DNA from: Moniliophthora roreri
Lineage: Eukaryota > Basidiomycota > Agaricomycetes > Agaricales > Marasmiaceae
DNA: 64,000 nucleotides
Direction: 5' to 3'
Assembly: GCA_001466705.2 (NCBI GenBank)
Contig: LATX02000186.1
Span: 62,001-126,000 of the forward strand
Shown here: positions 22,493 through 34,442 of the stretch, piece by piece
How the letters are laid out: every line of letters starts with the position of its first letter
How positions within the stretch are numbered: position 1 is the stretch's first letter
Translations under genes and position numbers: made by a program
The notes under the pieces: generated by a model
What the model saw: the letters and a program-made list of their open reading frames with translations, nothing else
Database searches by the model: none
Told to the model about the DNA's origin: nothing

Positions 22493-24472
22493 CTTCATTT
22501 TAATCCATTAAAATAAAGGAACAACAATTATATTACATTAAAATACACCATAATGATTATAATGTATTTTGGCCATTATAACATATTTCACTCATTTTAT
22601 TCCAATATATTTAGGTGTCCATTTCGCTGATGTTATACTGTCGAAACAGCCACTACCAAGCATTGATGAGCCGAATTCTCAGATCAAGGTAACCCTGGAG
22701 CAACAGCGCGGATTGAAAAGTACGTACCCAGGCAACACCCTCTCGGCAACTGTTGAGCATACTATCTGCGCAGGGCTCTCATCATTGAGCTTTTCTTCAG
22801 TGGAGGGATCGCGATCAGTGTCCAAATGTACGTATGATCTGTGCATACAGAGATCTTGGAGCTGACTGAAAGAGTAAAGGTTCTACTGTTGGCGGATATG
22901 GAAATGTGGGCCAAATGTATCTTCCAGTATCTTCCACGTCGAGCGTTCTGACATTTTTACAGTTTGCAAGAGCTGGATAGTGCCCGGCATCGTAGCTACC
23001 TTCGGTTGGATTTCTGTGTGTGAGTATGCTGCCCATCCCGTTTTTCTCAAATTTATGCTGAACTGTGCAGTGGTACTATGGGGTACGTTTGCAATAAATC
23101 ACATTCAATAAAACATAACATGCCGTTACCCAGTTTATTCCATGATAGTGTATGTTTCGGGGAAACGGACGCGTTTGGTTCAATCTAACTGACCCAAATC
23201 ATAGAATTCATTATGAAAACTTCAGAGAACTAGTCCAGCCTACGGTATGTTCGGTACAAGCCAAAATACGGCAATGTTGTTAACATCGAGAATCCTCTAG
23301 CCAGTAATCATGTCGACGATTATTACCTGTGGCGCTGCAGGTAAGTCCGTTGCACATGGTGGTCAAGGTTTGATGGAAAGCAAGGGACCTAGGATGTGAT
23401 ATGGCTATTTCGGCAGTCATGATATTTTATCTTCAGCGTTCAAAAACAGGTGTTCGAAAGTCCACAGACATAATCAATCGCATGGTGGGCGTCGTGTCAA
23501 GTTGACCCATTTCCTACCTTATGTGACGCTTCTCAGATTATTTTCACATTCAATACGGGTCTACCGACAAGCGTGACCGCCTTGCTCTCCATAATATCAG
23601 TAAGTCATTCTATTCCGGCGTCCTAGTAATTGACAGGAACCTGTACCTGATGAATCTGACTAGTTGCATGCGATGTGGGTGACCTGACATGCAAAATATA
23701 CAAGTAACTAATCTTCTCGGGCAGGCCCAATACATTCATTTATATCTTCTTCTATCTTCTTAGTAAGTAGTAATTCCTGGTCATGTCCGACTGTCTGTTA
23801 CGCTGACCACTATTGATCTGTCTCTAGCTGGACGATGTAAGTTCTATCTATCGGACGCACCAGCCAGTGATTCCTCATGCGAAATGTTTAGTGTACACGA
23901 ATTCTCTTCTCGTGACGCTCAATGCTCGGAAGTATCTCCTAGAAGGACAGCCGTCTGCAATGCCTCGGATTGGGTTCAAAATCCCCCGAGAGCCTAAACG
24001 CGACGTAGGTATTGGTTCAATATAGTCCTCTGCTATGGTCCTCATGCGGTTTTAATAGAATAAGGCTCGCAAAGATTCCTCTCTCGTTTCAATACATATC
24101 TCGCAGAATACCACCCGCGAAAACGTTCCCTTGCCAGTACGCAGAAAGTTGTTCAAGTCTTACGTGCATTCGTTGACGGTAATTTAGCAAATGCCCCCAA
24201 GGGCGGAGGTTGCTGAGGGACCCTTGAACAGGTCACAATCTACTGCTACCATGTTGACACAGCACGGTGATCACAATGTATAAAGCCCCGGCAATCGGGG
24301 ACCATGAAGGCCTTGTTAGATTCGTGTATATCTCCGTATTGTAATCATCACTCAGACCGGATAGATACCCAAAGTTCTTTCTAGGAATGCAACAGCTCGC
24401 TAAGCTTCTGGTCACTGAATCTTGGCGTGATTCGACAGTTGAACTTCTCAATATGACTACAATGTATAAAAT

Positions 24473-26439
24473 TCAGTACTGGGAAATGGGAGATAGCCAT
24501 TGTGCCAGTACGCACCTTACAGTCCCAGTTTTCGTCTTAAATTCTGGGAACACTACTTTACCGTCCACTTCCATAGGAGCGATATCAAAAGCTGAGAGAC
24601 ACATTGAAAAGGTAATAAATAAAGTCGCGTTCGCAAGAAGACGACCCGGGCAAATCCTAGGATCAAGACATTCATGAGAAGCAGGTCAAATGCGTTGTAA
24701 AAAGAGGCTTGCCTTCTACCAAATCCATAAACATAATCCCGTGGATCTTGCTCGTAATTAGAGCCAAGGAAGCGCCCGGGATCGAACGTTTCTGGATCTT
24801 GGTATACACTAGGATCTCGACTCATTTTCCTGAGAGTCATTCTTCAGTGAATATGGCTACTTGAGCCAACTGAAGGATCTCACCAGATGTTTGCTAAAAC
24901 AAGACTACCCTTAGGAATGTACCAGCCATCATGTATATCGTCTTCAGTCGTACTGTGGGGGAGTCCTTCATTCGCAGTTAGTTGGGTACTCATGCCGATG
25001 ACGAAGAAAGCTTGTCACCAGTTGGAACAGGAACGTGTTGCCGAAGGATCTCTTTTGTCAATGCCTCAAGATATGGCATCTTATCCTTGTCTTCAAACGT
25101 AGGGAGTCTGTCACGTCCCACGACTTCATCAATTTCTGCTTGAGCTCGTCTCTGTACGTCGGGGTGAAGACACATCATCAGGAAGAACATGTACAAGGCC
25201 ACAGCGGTCTAAGGTAAATGTCAGAATGACAGGTGAAATTTCTCAGGTGGACACTGACTGTTTCTCCACCAGCTGTTGTAGTCGGAGTCGTCATAGTCAA
25301 TGAATTGTCAACGGCACCATTCGAGAATGAACGACTTGCCTCCAAACATGGCTCCCGATCCATGCTTCAGAATATCCTTATCTTCATCAGAAAGATTCTT
25401 CTGGAGCCACTTAGAGGTAAACGACTTCTCAGCCGTTCCAGCCGCCTGTAGTTCGCAGTTCAGATAATGCACGTTTAATTCGAAAAGCTTAAGGAACCCA
25501 CCAGCTGTTTTACAACAAAGTTGAATGGAATATCGACCATGGCATCATACAAAGGAGCCCACAGTCGAGCCGTCTTCTTGAACCCCGCACCGGGAAACCA
25601 TTCAGGCAGAAATCGTACTGATCGAAAGGATAGACTATCGGATTACATTAATGAAAAGAGAACAGAATGACTGACGTATAGGGATTTGGTTGACCAAGAA
25701 TGCCCCGGGCGCCAGGGACTTTGATAAGGTTTCCATGGCTTCGTTGGCGGCTATCACAATGGGATCGTTGTTATCTTTTGCTTTGTACCCATAAGCGACG
25801 CGAAGTACGATGGCTCCGGCATGCCTGTGCATAATTGTTAGCGGAGTATTGATGCGCTTAAAACGGAGAGCGACACACTGAAAGCAATGGTCTAACAATT
25901 TTTCTGGTTGAGCAACGCACAGACGTAAGAAGTTTCGAGCCTGCGATTCTTCTTGTGGGAAGAAAGAGCGGATGGCAGAATTACTCCCCAGTTCCTGAAA
26001 TGAAACCCTACGTGAGCACATATTAATTTACTAAAGGACCTGACGTAGCCTGACCTACCTGGTGAAAAATCTTCCTCGTCTGACGAAAGCGTGAACCGTA
26101 CGGCAACAAGCCCATTGATTTTCCCCAGCCCATCAAATCTGCAGTCATAACGATATATGGACGACCAGAGTATATCGGACTCTTTTTGTCTAGCATTTCT
26201 ATGGCCTTCTTGTAGGTGTTGATAATGATTACATTGGTGCCAAATACCGAGATTGAAACCAGTGGTCCATAGGTATCGCCCCAGCGCGCGAACTCTTTCC
26301 AGTCGTGATCAGTAGGCATATCCATCAGGATTCCGATGATAGGCCGTTTGGGGGGACCTGGTGGCATGATACCTCTTTTCCAGCGGGAGAGAAGGTACAC
26401 AAGCCCAAGACCTGCTAACAAAGAGAGGAGGTAATCCAT
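24473..26439 (-). CDS. Cytochrome P450, copy 1
   Basis: Ten exons (26439-26059, 25994-25879, 25824-25676, 25617-25502, 25445-25340, 25272-25259, 25208-25019, 24965-24884, 24829-24713, 24656-24473) join to 484 aa. The N-terminus is a membrane anchor ([16 protein letters not shown]) followed by the proline-rich hinge [12 protein letters not shown]. The I-helix is AGGETT, the K-helix EILR, the PERF region FDPGRFL, and the heme loop FGFGRRICPG with ligand Cys426. It resembles the O-methylsterigmatocystin-oxidoreductase-like class I P450s of Agaricomycetes and should act at the ER with NADPH-P450 reductase; substrate unknown. Two introns have GC donors (gcaagt at 25339, gcaagc at 24712) and exon 6 is only 14 nt. 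The C-terminus lacks the usual RPxPF tail. Confidence 0.9.
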
Positions 26440-27331
26440 GGTGGTTGTGAGCGCTGTCTCCGAAAGACATGATCAGTTCATAAGGCATTATAAGAACGGC
26501 AACAGAATGGCTATGAGCCGACCTATTCGGGCAAATACTAATGGGTGCATTGATGCAGCATTACTTGACGGAGAAAACGAATCGTGGGTGAAGTATCGCA
26601 GATGACTCCTAAAGGCCTAGCCGGCCTAACTTTTTCCGCAAGCTGATCCGTTTCATTTACGGTCATACCGCCCTCACCCCCTCAAAAAAGTATCGACCGT
26701 CTGCTTGCAGGAGACTATTTCATTACTGGCTACCCGCGTCATGCAATATAAGCTGTGGGTCTTCTCAAGTTGGGAGCTCTCATACCTTCAAGTAACGCGT
26801 TATCTCCATACAGATGTGGTAATTCTACCGTCAGCGGCGGTGGCGGGGCCGCATCAGGATTTCCCCACGGACCCTGCCTGCCACTTTCCTGGCTTTTTTG
26901 CCATTTTGGGGCGCCTTTCGGCCATTTTTTGCCCCAAAAAGGGGAAAAGTGTCCGTGGGGAAATCCTGATGCGCCCACTGTCATTCCTCTTATGTGTTAT
27001 GCTGTTCATTTCAAGAAGTGTGATGGAAACATAAAGTGGTATAGATGTTCGGTGAGGTTGTGGAGATTGTCGAGCTCAAGCACCCTGCAGGGAGAAGGAA
27101 AGAATTGATCAGCGGGAGCGGCGCCACCTCTTTGATTTTCACACGTTAGCTATCGAATCACCGTGAAACCGCGCCTTTACTGTATACCTAGTATACCTAT
27201 AAGTCACTGCTACAAGTGGCGTACGTTCCAGTACCTTGATGTACTTCAATCACTCTTAACCATCCAACAACTGGGCCAGCTTTTGCTCACTAAATCTGGG
27301 CGTTATTTTACACTTGAACCCTGCTAGTTGA
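26440..27331. other. Spacer between tandem P450 genes
   Basis: About 890 nt holding the promoter of P450 copy 1, the 3' UTR of copy 2 and the 124-bp fold-back element listed separately. No other gene was seen. Confidence 0.6.
26850..26973. mobile_element. Fold-back / MITE-like element, 124 bp
   Basis: Perfect 23-nt terminal inverted repeats occupy 26850-26872 and 26951-26973 (core ATCAGGATTTCCCCACGGAC). The interior is also partly self-complementary (GCCATTTTGGGGC next to GGCCATTTTTTGCCCC). No coding capacity and no clear target-site duplication. It lies between two P450 genes, a place where it could disturb transcription but does not interrupt a gene. Confidence 0.7.
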
Positions 27332-29279
27332 CTATTCGGGGTGAGTAACTACATGACCGATCATGAATGTCAATGCCCACCCAATGGTACCGGTCATCGC
27401 TTTGTATTCAGGGAGTACCGGTTTGCCGTCCTCTTCGGTGGGAGAAATGTCAAATACAGACAAGCATGTCGAGATGGTTATGAATACGGTCGCATTTGCG
27501 AGCAATCTGCCTGGACAAATCCTAGCATGCGGTGGGGTGAATTATGTGAGCAGATCTCAGCAAATACAACGCTAACCGTCTACCAAAACCAAATATGTAC
27601 TCGCGGGGATCTTGCTCTGGTTCAGAACCGGTGAATCGTTCAGGATTGAACGCCTCTGGATCTTTGTAGATTTCTGAATCGCGAGCCATCTTCCTATGTT
27701 CAACGTATGAGTTGAAGCCAATGTCGGGTATATCGGGTACAATGGGAGCGTTTTTACCAAATGTTGGCTAAGACGATGGAGCCCTTTGGAACAAAATATC
27801 CGTCATGAATGTCATTCTCGGTAGTAGTATGTGGTAACCCTAGAAGCAAAACAATTCAGTTCAATGTACTATAAGCTGGAAAGACCGATGACCACCGGTT
27901 GGGACGGAAATATGCCGACGGAGAATTTCTTTCATGAGGGCTTCGAGATAAGGCATCTTATCCTGGTCCGCGTACGTTGGCAATCTATCACGTCCAACGG
28001 CAGAATCCACTTCTGCCTGGGCTCGCCTCTGGACGTTCGGGTAGAGACACATCACCAGGAAAAACGCGTAGATAGTAGACGCGGTCTGGGAAGTGGTTGT
28101 GCTCGTGAGTACTTATCGTACAAGGGACGGGATTAAACTAGCCGTTTCACTGCCAGCTGTTAACATGAGTCAAAGTGATCTCTAGTGTGAGGTAAATCGT
28201 GACATACCTCCAAACATGGCACCAGAGCCATGCTTCAGAATGTCCTTATCTTCATCAGAAAGATTCCTCTGGAGCCATTTGGCGGTGAAGGACTCTTCGG
28301 CAGTCCCGGCGGACTATTGCAATGAGCGGGAACTCGAAATTTTCAAATATAGTCACTTACCAGTTGTTGTATGACATAGTTGAATGGAATATCAACCATT
28401 GCATCGTATAATGGTGCCCATATTCGAGCTTGCCTTTTAAAGTTAGCGCCAGGGAACCACTCAGGAACAAAACGAACTGCATACGCTGTGAGAGGGTGGT
28501 GAGGTAGAGATAAGGAAGACTCACGAATAGGTATCTGATTGACCAAGAAATATCCAGGAGCAATCGCTGGGCCTAATGTTGCCATTGCGTCATTAGCAGC
28601 TTTTATCATCTCATCATCTTTGTCCTTTGCCGTGTATCCATATGCGACTCTTAATATAATGGCGCCAGCATGTCTGAAATAGTGACGAAGGTGAATTCAT
28701 GAAGCTCCACGCTGGCAAATAACGCACTGCAGACAATGTTCCCTTAGTCGTTCCGGTTGTCTAACACACAGACGGATAAAGTTCTGAGCCTGAGCTTCCT
28801 CGTGGGGATAGAACGTGCGAATTCCCGAGTTCTTTCCTAGCTCCTGGTTACGATTGTAAATGTAGGTGGTTATTAACGAGCAGTGTAACAATGCGTACCT
28901 GATGGAATATCTTTCGCGTTTGACGAAGGCGCGCACCATACGGCAAAAATCCGAGTGATTTGCTCCAACCCATGAGATCTGAAACCATCGGGAGATATGG
29001 ACGACAAGAATATATTGGGCTTTTCTTGTCGAGTATCTCTAAAGCCTTTTTGTAGGTGTTGATGATGACTACGTTGGTCGTGAAAGTGGAAACAGACACA
29101 AGCGGGCCGTACAAGTCTCCCCAACGCGAGAACTCTTCCCAGTCGTGACGAAAAGGCATGTCCAGTAGGTTACCGATAACTGGGAGTTTTGGGGGCCCGG
29201 GAGGCATTGGACTCCTGCCGCGTGAAAAAATGTGGTACGCGAGTCCAAGGCAGATCGATAGCACGAAGAGCTGCAACAT
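27332..29279 (-). CDS. Cytochrome P450, copy 2
   Basis: Exons 29279-28899, 28843-28728, 28673-28525, 28476-28361, 28313-28208, 28156-28143, 28085-27896, 27839-27758, 27693-27577 and 27521-27332 join to 486 aa. Nine of the ten exons have exactly the same length as in copy 1. The start at 29279 gives a membrane anchor (MLQLFVLSICLGLAYHIF); an in-frame ATG 51 nt upstream is less likely. Motifs: hinge MPPGPPKLPVIGN, I-helix AGSETT, EILR, FNPERFT and FGFGRRICPG with Cys426. The intron after the I-helix exon starts with GC (gctagt), while the one before it uses GT where copy 1 uses GC. A tandem duplicate of copy 1 with diverged sequence, so possibly a different substrate. Confidence 0.9.
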
Positions 29280-30047
29280 GGTGGTCTGGGCGAAAGAGCG
29301 AGGGCACTTTGAGCGGTTTGCCAATTTCAAGCGTTTTCATGTGGCTCACCCTATATGTACTGGCTGTTGGAACCTGGGTGCTAAGGGCGTCACTTGACGT
29401 GTAGACGATATAGTCGTAGTGACTATCTCTGCAACTTGCCGGAATTCCATAATCCGCGCCCATGAAGATTTGCTACCGCGTGGCGCCGAATCTGTGTAGT
29501 TTGGTGGAAATCCCGTGAAGCATGAAGCTTAAGGCCTATTCTATGAGCGGTTGCATGACCCAGCCAAGTAGACTGCTCTCGTACCGAAATCATTATTCAG
29601 ACTTGGAAATCATTTGTGCGAATGTCAGATGGAAGCCGGGCTAACGCCGCCTACACGCGCTGAGTCTGTGACCTCTCCATCCTGGAGATGCAGTCGAATA
29701 ACGGGGCCAGTTGAGCTTTCAAATGAAGGAGAGATTTCAATCTCGATATTGAATACTTGACCGACGGTAATGGTCAAGTAATGGTTCATGGGAACGGTGA
29801 CAACAAGCGAGACGTGTCGTGCGAATTTCCCAACACCTTCCCTGACTTTCTCCCCCCACCTTCCACGTCTCATAGTTCTCTTATTCGAGGTTCTGTATAT
29901 CGGAGGGGACCATTTTTGCTCTGCAGGGATTAGCAGTTAATCTTCGTGAGTACGGTAAAGCCTGGGAGGCGACATACCGGAGTGACACGTATTCATAGAT
30001 CAGCTTTACCGAACACGTCGACCAGAGCGAGTCTGGTGTAATTGGCC
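29280..30047. other. Divergent intergenic region (P450 copy 2 / STT3)
   Basis: About 770 nt between the minus-strand P450 and plus-strand STT3 starts; it should hold both promoters. Short ORFs here show no family motif. Confidence 0.55.
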
Positions 30048-32806
30048 ATGTCTACGGCCTACCCGCTCCCTACAAGTTTCTCTTCTGCGACTATAACCAA
30101 CACTGCGTCTTTGCTACGCATCGTTGCGTTAGGCTTCATCTCTGCTGCGGCTATTGCTTCTCGTCTCTTTGCTGTCATCAATTTCGAGAGTATCATTCAT
30201 GAATTGTACGTGGAATAGCTCCTCTGGTATGAACCATACTGACATGAGCTCAACAGCGACCCGTGGTTTAATTAGTGAGTCTCGAGCTGTACTAGAAGGT
30301 CGACGGGATGCTAATCTTGAGGTCTAGTCGTGCTACGAGAGTATTAGCTTCCAAGGGCTTTTATGTGCGTGAATCACTTCTTCACCTTGGTTTTAATTCC
30401 ACTCACTTGTCTTTGCAGGAGTTTTGGAACTGGTTTGACCCCACAGCGTGGTACCCGCTAGGTCGTGTCGTCGGTGGAACAGTCTATCCCGGTCTCATGG
30501 CCACCAGCGGAGTCATCTATAACGTTCTCCATGCACTCAATCTCCCCGTCGATATCCGTAATATCTGTGTTCTTTTGGCTCCTGGTTTCAGTGCTCTCAC
30601 AGCATGGGCTACATACATGTTTGTCTCGTTCACCGGTGTAATGTGTGTTTGACTAATATCTAGCACCTAGGTTCACCACGGAGATGAAGGACTCGAGCGC
30701 CGGTCTTCTGGCTGCTGCCTTCATCGGCATTGTTCCAGGATACATCTCTCGTTCAGTCGCCGGTTCATATGATAATGAAGCCATCGCCATCTTCCTTCTC
30801 ATGTTTACCTTCTACCTCTGGATTAAAGCCTTGAAGCAAGGAAGCGCCCTCTTTGGCACTCTCGCGGCCATCTTCTACTTCTACATGGTAGCAGCATGGG
30901 GTGGTTACGCGTTCATTACGAACATGATCCCTATTCACGCACTCGTCTTGTTGCTCATGGGCCGGTATAGTAGCCGTCTCTATGTTGGTTACTGCTCATG
31001 GTACGCCATCGGAACACTTGCTTCCATGCAGGTACCGTTCGTTGGCTTCCAACCTGTGCGAACCAGTGAACACATGGGTGCACTCGGTGTTTTTGGATTG
31101 TTGCAACTTGTTGCATTTGCACAGCTCGTCCGATCCCACCTTTCATCCAAGCAGTTCCAGGACCTGCTTGCTATCGCTGTTGTTACAATCGGAATACTTG
31201 GTGCATTGGCATTCGCGTTCCTGACCTACAAAGGCTGGATTGCACCTTGGACCGGACGTTTCTACTCGTTATGGGACACTGGATACGCCAAGAAGTAGGT
31301 ATTAGTGCGTTCCCAAGAATCTTTACTGAATATGATGGACAGGTACATTCCAATTATCGCCTCGGTCTCAGAACATCAGCCCACAGCCTGGCCATCGTTC
31401 TTCATGGACCTTCAATCCCTTATATTCCTGTTCCCAGCTGGAGTTATCCTCTGTTTCCGACAACTTCGAGATGAACATGTTTTCGTCATCATCTATGCAG
31501 TTGTCGCCAGCTACTTCGCCGGTGTCATGGTTCGTCTTATGTTGACCCTGACCCCGGTCGTGTGTGTCACCGCTGCCATTGCCTTGTCCTCACTTTTGGA
31601 CACCTATATTGATCCCACGGTACCCGAGGTACCCGAGGAGGAGAAATCCGATACAGATTCTGCCAACGGCGCAACAACACCAGCGAAGAAGGCCAAGAAG
31701 GGCACCCAGGATTCTAGTGCTGTTGTAGCGGCGCTGGACGATATCGTCAGTGCTACCGTCGCCGAAGCTGCCTCCGACAGCTCCAAAGCAAAGACTTCGA
31801 AACCCAAAACCAAAGGCATTTGGGGCTTCGATACGCGTCTGGCTGTAATTCTCAATGCAGTTGGAATGTTATCCTTCTTCGTCTTCCACTGCACATGGGT
31901 CACCTCCAACGCATATTCGTCGCCCTCGGTCGTTTTGGCTTCCCAAAATCCGGATGGATCCCAGCACATCATTGATGATTTCCGTGAGGCGTACTATTGG
32001 TTGAGGCAAAACACACCAGAGACTGCCGTCATCATGAGCTGGTGGGATTACGGGTACCAGATTGCGGGTATGGCGGATAGGCCGACGTTGGTTGACAACA
32101 ATACCTGGAATAACAGTGAGTGACAATACTTCGTAAGGTAGCATTCCCGAAACTGACTTCTCCCTAGCCCATATTGCCACCGTCGGCAAAGCTATGTCTT
32201 CTTCCGAAGAAGTTGCCTACCCCATCCTGCGCAAACATGATGTAGACTATGTCCTTGTCATCTTTGGTGGTCTGCTCGGATACTCTGGCGACGATATCAA
32301 CAAGTTCTTGTGGATGGTGCGAATTGCACAGGGTGTCTGGCCTGACGAAATCCAGGAACCAAACTACTTCACCCCTCAGGGAGAGTACAGAGTCGATGAG
32401 AGGGCTTCGTCCGCGATGAGGAACAGTTTGATGTACAAAATGAGCTACTACAGGTCAGTATGGTACTGTCTTGGTGTTCTAATAACAGTGCTTACTCTTA
32501 CGTAGATTCGCTGAGCTCTTTGGTGGATCTCAAGCCGTCGACAGGGTCAGACAACAACAAATGCCCAAAGTGGGACCTACGCTCGATTACCTAGGTCAGT
32601 TTGACACCGAATCTTCTTGCCTATCGGCTATGTACTGAACTCTATTCACAGACGAAGCATTCACGTCAGAAAACTGGATAGTCCGAATTTACCAAGTCCG
32701 AAAAGAGGACCTTCTCGGAAGGGACCTCAAAAGTGCCAACGCTTTCACGGCAGGGAAGAAGAGGAAGAGAACCAAGCCTGTGACGAGGCGTAGACCTATT
32801 CTTTGA
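30048..32806 (+). CDS. STT3: Dolichyl-diphosphooligosaccharide--protein glycosyltransferase catalytic subunit
   Basis: Nine exons (30048-30205, 30257-30274, 30328-30364, 30419-30618, 30671-31294, 31343-32115, 32168-32453, 32506-32594, 32652-32806) join to 779 aa, the usual size. The protein transfers the oligosaccharide from dolichol diphosphate to Asn of N-x-S/T sites in the ER lumen. Visible hallmarks are FDPWFNYRATRVL with the first catalytic Asp near residue 54, the SVAGSYDNE loop, many hydrophobic membrane segments, the [10 protein letters not shown] motif at residues 579-583 onward that reads the sequon, and [17 protein letters not shown] Lys/Arg-rich tail ends the protein. An acidic/Ala/Ser linker (about residues 440-500) in an otherwise hydrophobic protein is a fungal-style loop. 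Exons 2 and 3 are very short (18 and 37 nt). Intact and surely essential. Confidence 0.95.
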
Positions 32807-34442
32807 GACGCTCGATGTATTGTACATACTCTGTCTTTAGAGTGGAATTAAATCATTGTTTTCTACCAGGGAGAAGCGCCCGCTGCACCGGCACAAAACC
32901 TGGCTCACGATATTTGTAAAAAGATAATAGTCACGTGAATAAGGGGAAGTACGACCTGGCCCGAGTCGAGTGAACTTGGAGGCAGCACTGGGGACCTCTG
33001 CCCGTAGGGAAGCTTCGATCGTTGATGGGTGTCTCCAATCTCGTCCTTCCGGTTTCCAAAGTCATCATAGCTCACCATAGGAATCGCGGCTGCCATTACC
33101 TCGTCAGATTCAACAATTGACGCGTCGTGCTTCCATCAATCGCTCTCAAATCAAATTGTAATACTTTCTGGATATCGGTTCACAGCCTGAGGGTCTCTCG
33201 CACTTGGTCTCTGCTCATCCACTGCTCAGCTGGCTTTTTCGTGTCCTATTACTATTTCTGTTTATTCAAGCGTGATAACTGCTTTGTGTCACAACTGAAG
33301 CGCAAGGGAAGCGTGATGTGAGCAAGTATTGCGAGAATGTTAGGTGCGTCTCATCCAGCTGACCCGAGCTTCCTGTCCCAATGAAATCCACGCAGACTAT
33401 ATACTCATTACATCTCAACCTATGCAACCAGCAGTGCTTGTAACTTGAGGCTCGAAGGCCAGAAGGTTCGACATCTCCGCACATGAAGCATGTAGCAAGG
33501 CCATGTGCGGTAGTAACGACAATGCAGACAACACTCATTTTGGAATCAATGGGATAGCAGGGCAGAAATTCCCGGAAAAGGTTCGTTTGAGAATTCGCCG
33601 TGGGGCCCAACCGTCAGTTTCCCTTGTTGAACGAGTGAGCCATACCAAATTAATTGTGTCAGTTTCACTCGAATTCAACCCGGATTTCATTTTGGGACCC
33701 TTTCACTCGACAGTCGGGTGATTCTCCCTCATTCTTTTCACAAGTTTCTGCGGGTGAGTCAACTTGCAATTGGCCAGACGGGGATCACAGCGTTGGCTGT
33801 AGAAAAGGAATGAAATCAAAGAAGGTGCCGTTCGACTGGCATTTTACCAAGTTATAGTAATCGGCCCCATGTAATCACAGACGCTCTGGTAACGGCACAA
33901 AAACCTGGCTTGCGACTCCGAGTAAGACCTAGTCGAGCCAGGTAACTGACTTTGGCTTTGGCTTCGGCTTTGGCAGCGAAGCCGTCATAATAACGCAGAG
34001 AAACCAGAACCAAACACCCATTATTCTCGGAGTTGACACTGTACCATACACATGTACATGGAACAAGTCCGTCCACTCCTTCGCTCTTCTCACTCCCGAG
34101 TCGAGTTTATATTCGAGTTCAATTTTGATAAAAAAAAAAGATATCACCAATAGTCGTACACAATATATACATCAATTACGGGCCAGTTAGAAAACCTGCA
34201 TTTCAAGGGTCCATCCCTATAGAAACCAACGTAACTAGAACAACTTCATCTACAACATCCGCCCGGCGGGAAATAGGCGACATTCGATTTGAGGGGGGTC
34301 GTCTGCAGACATAGTACAGTACGTAGGGAACAGCTTGGTGGAGAGCCGTTGTGGTAGGAGGTAGGTGTAGGTGTCGCGAGAGCCATCTAATACAATGAAT
34401 GAAACCAGTGTTCCGTCGACTTTCCGTCGAGGAGACGAAGGA
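32807..34442. other. Intergenic, no gene recognised
   Basis: About 1.6 kb. Short ORFs on both strands lack splice continuation or known motifs. A brief GGCTTTG-type repeat stands near 33952-33975. The minus-strand ORF at 34250-34492 (80 aa) lies just downstream of the small gene at 34443-34960 and could be an alternative 3' part of it, but no splice connecting them was found. Confidence 0.5.

Larger units (their letters stand above)
21823..22640. mobile_element. Non-autonomous TIR element, AT-rich, 818 bp
   Basis: Terminal inverted repeats of 27 nt with one mismatch lie at 21832-21858 and 22606-22632 (key block AATGGACACCTAAATATA and its complement). The similarity continues outward to CAGTAT on the left and ATACTG on the right with a small gap, giving outer ends at 21823 and 22640. 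Between them there is no transposase, only AT-rich tandem repeats and a tRNA-like segment. It interrupts the DUF6534-like gene, which shows it inserted there. A clear target-site duplication was not found, so the exact ends and superfamily are open. Confidence 0.75.
21326..24188 (+). pseudogene. DUF6534-like multi-pass membrane protein, split by an inserted element
   Basis: Piecewise exons spell the family pattern of the Agaricomycete DUF6534 membrane proteins: MAIQTTIDNT-LGVLYLSVVTGSA-LYGV-GCLQIWFYFRRF...WPIKFA-VWTVLVCDTAQMALTT-VAVYRYCVTSM before position 21823. After position 22640 come ELFFSGGIAISVQMY, FYCWRIWK, KSWIVPGIVATFGW, DMAISAVMIFYLQRSKTG, IIFTFNTGLPTSVTALLS, NTFIYIFFYLL-TGRLYTNSLLVTLNARKYLLEGQ. 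Two exons are tiny (11 nt around 21494-21504; 9 nt at about 23828-23836). An 818-bp TIR element sits inside the coding sequence right after CVTSM, so the gene cannot make an intact protein. The end is either the stop at 24025 or, with one more intron, 24188. The family name is from memory; the membrane-protein character is clear. Confidence 0.65.
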
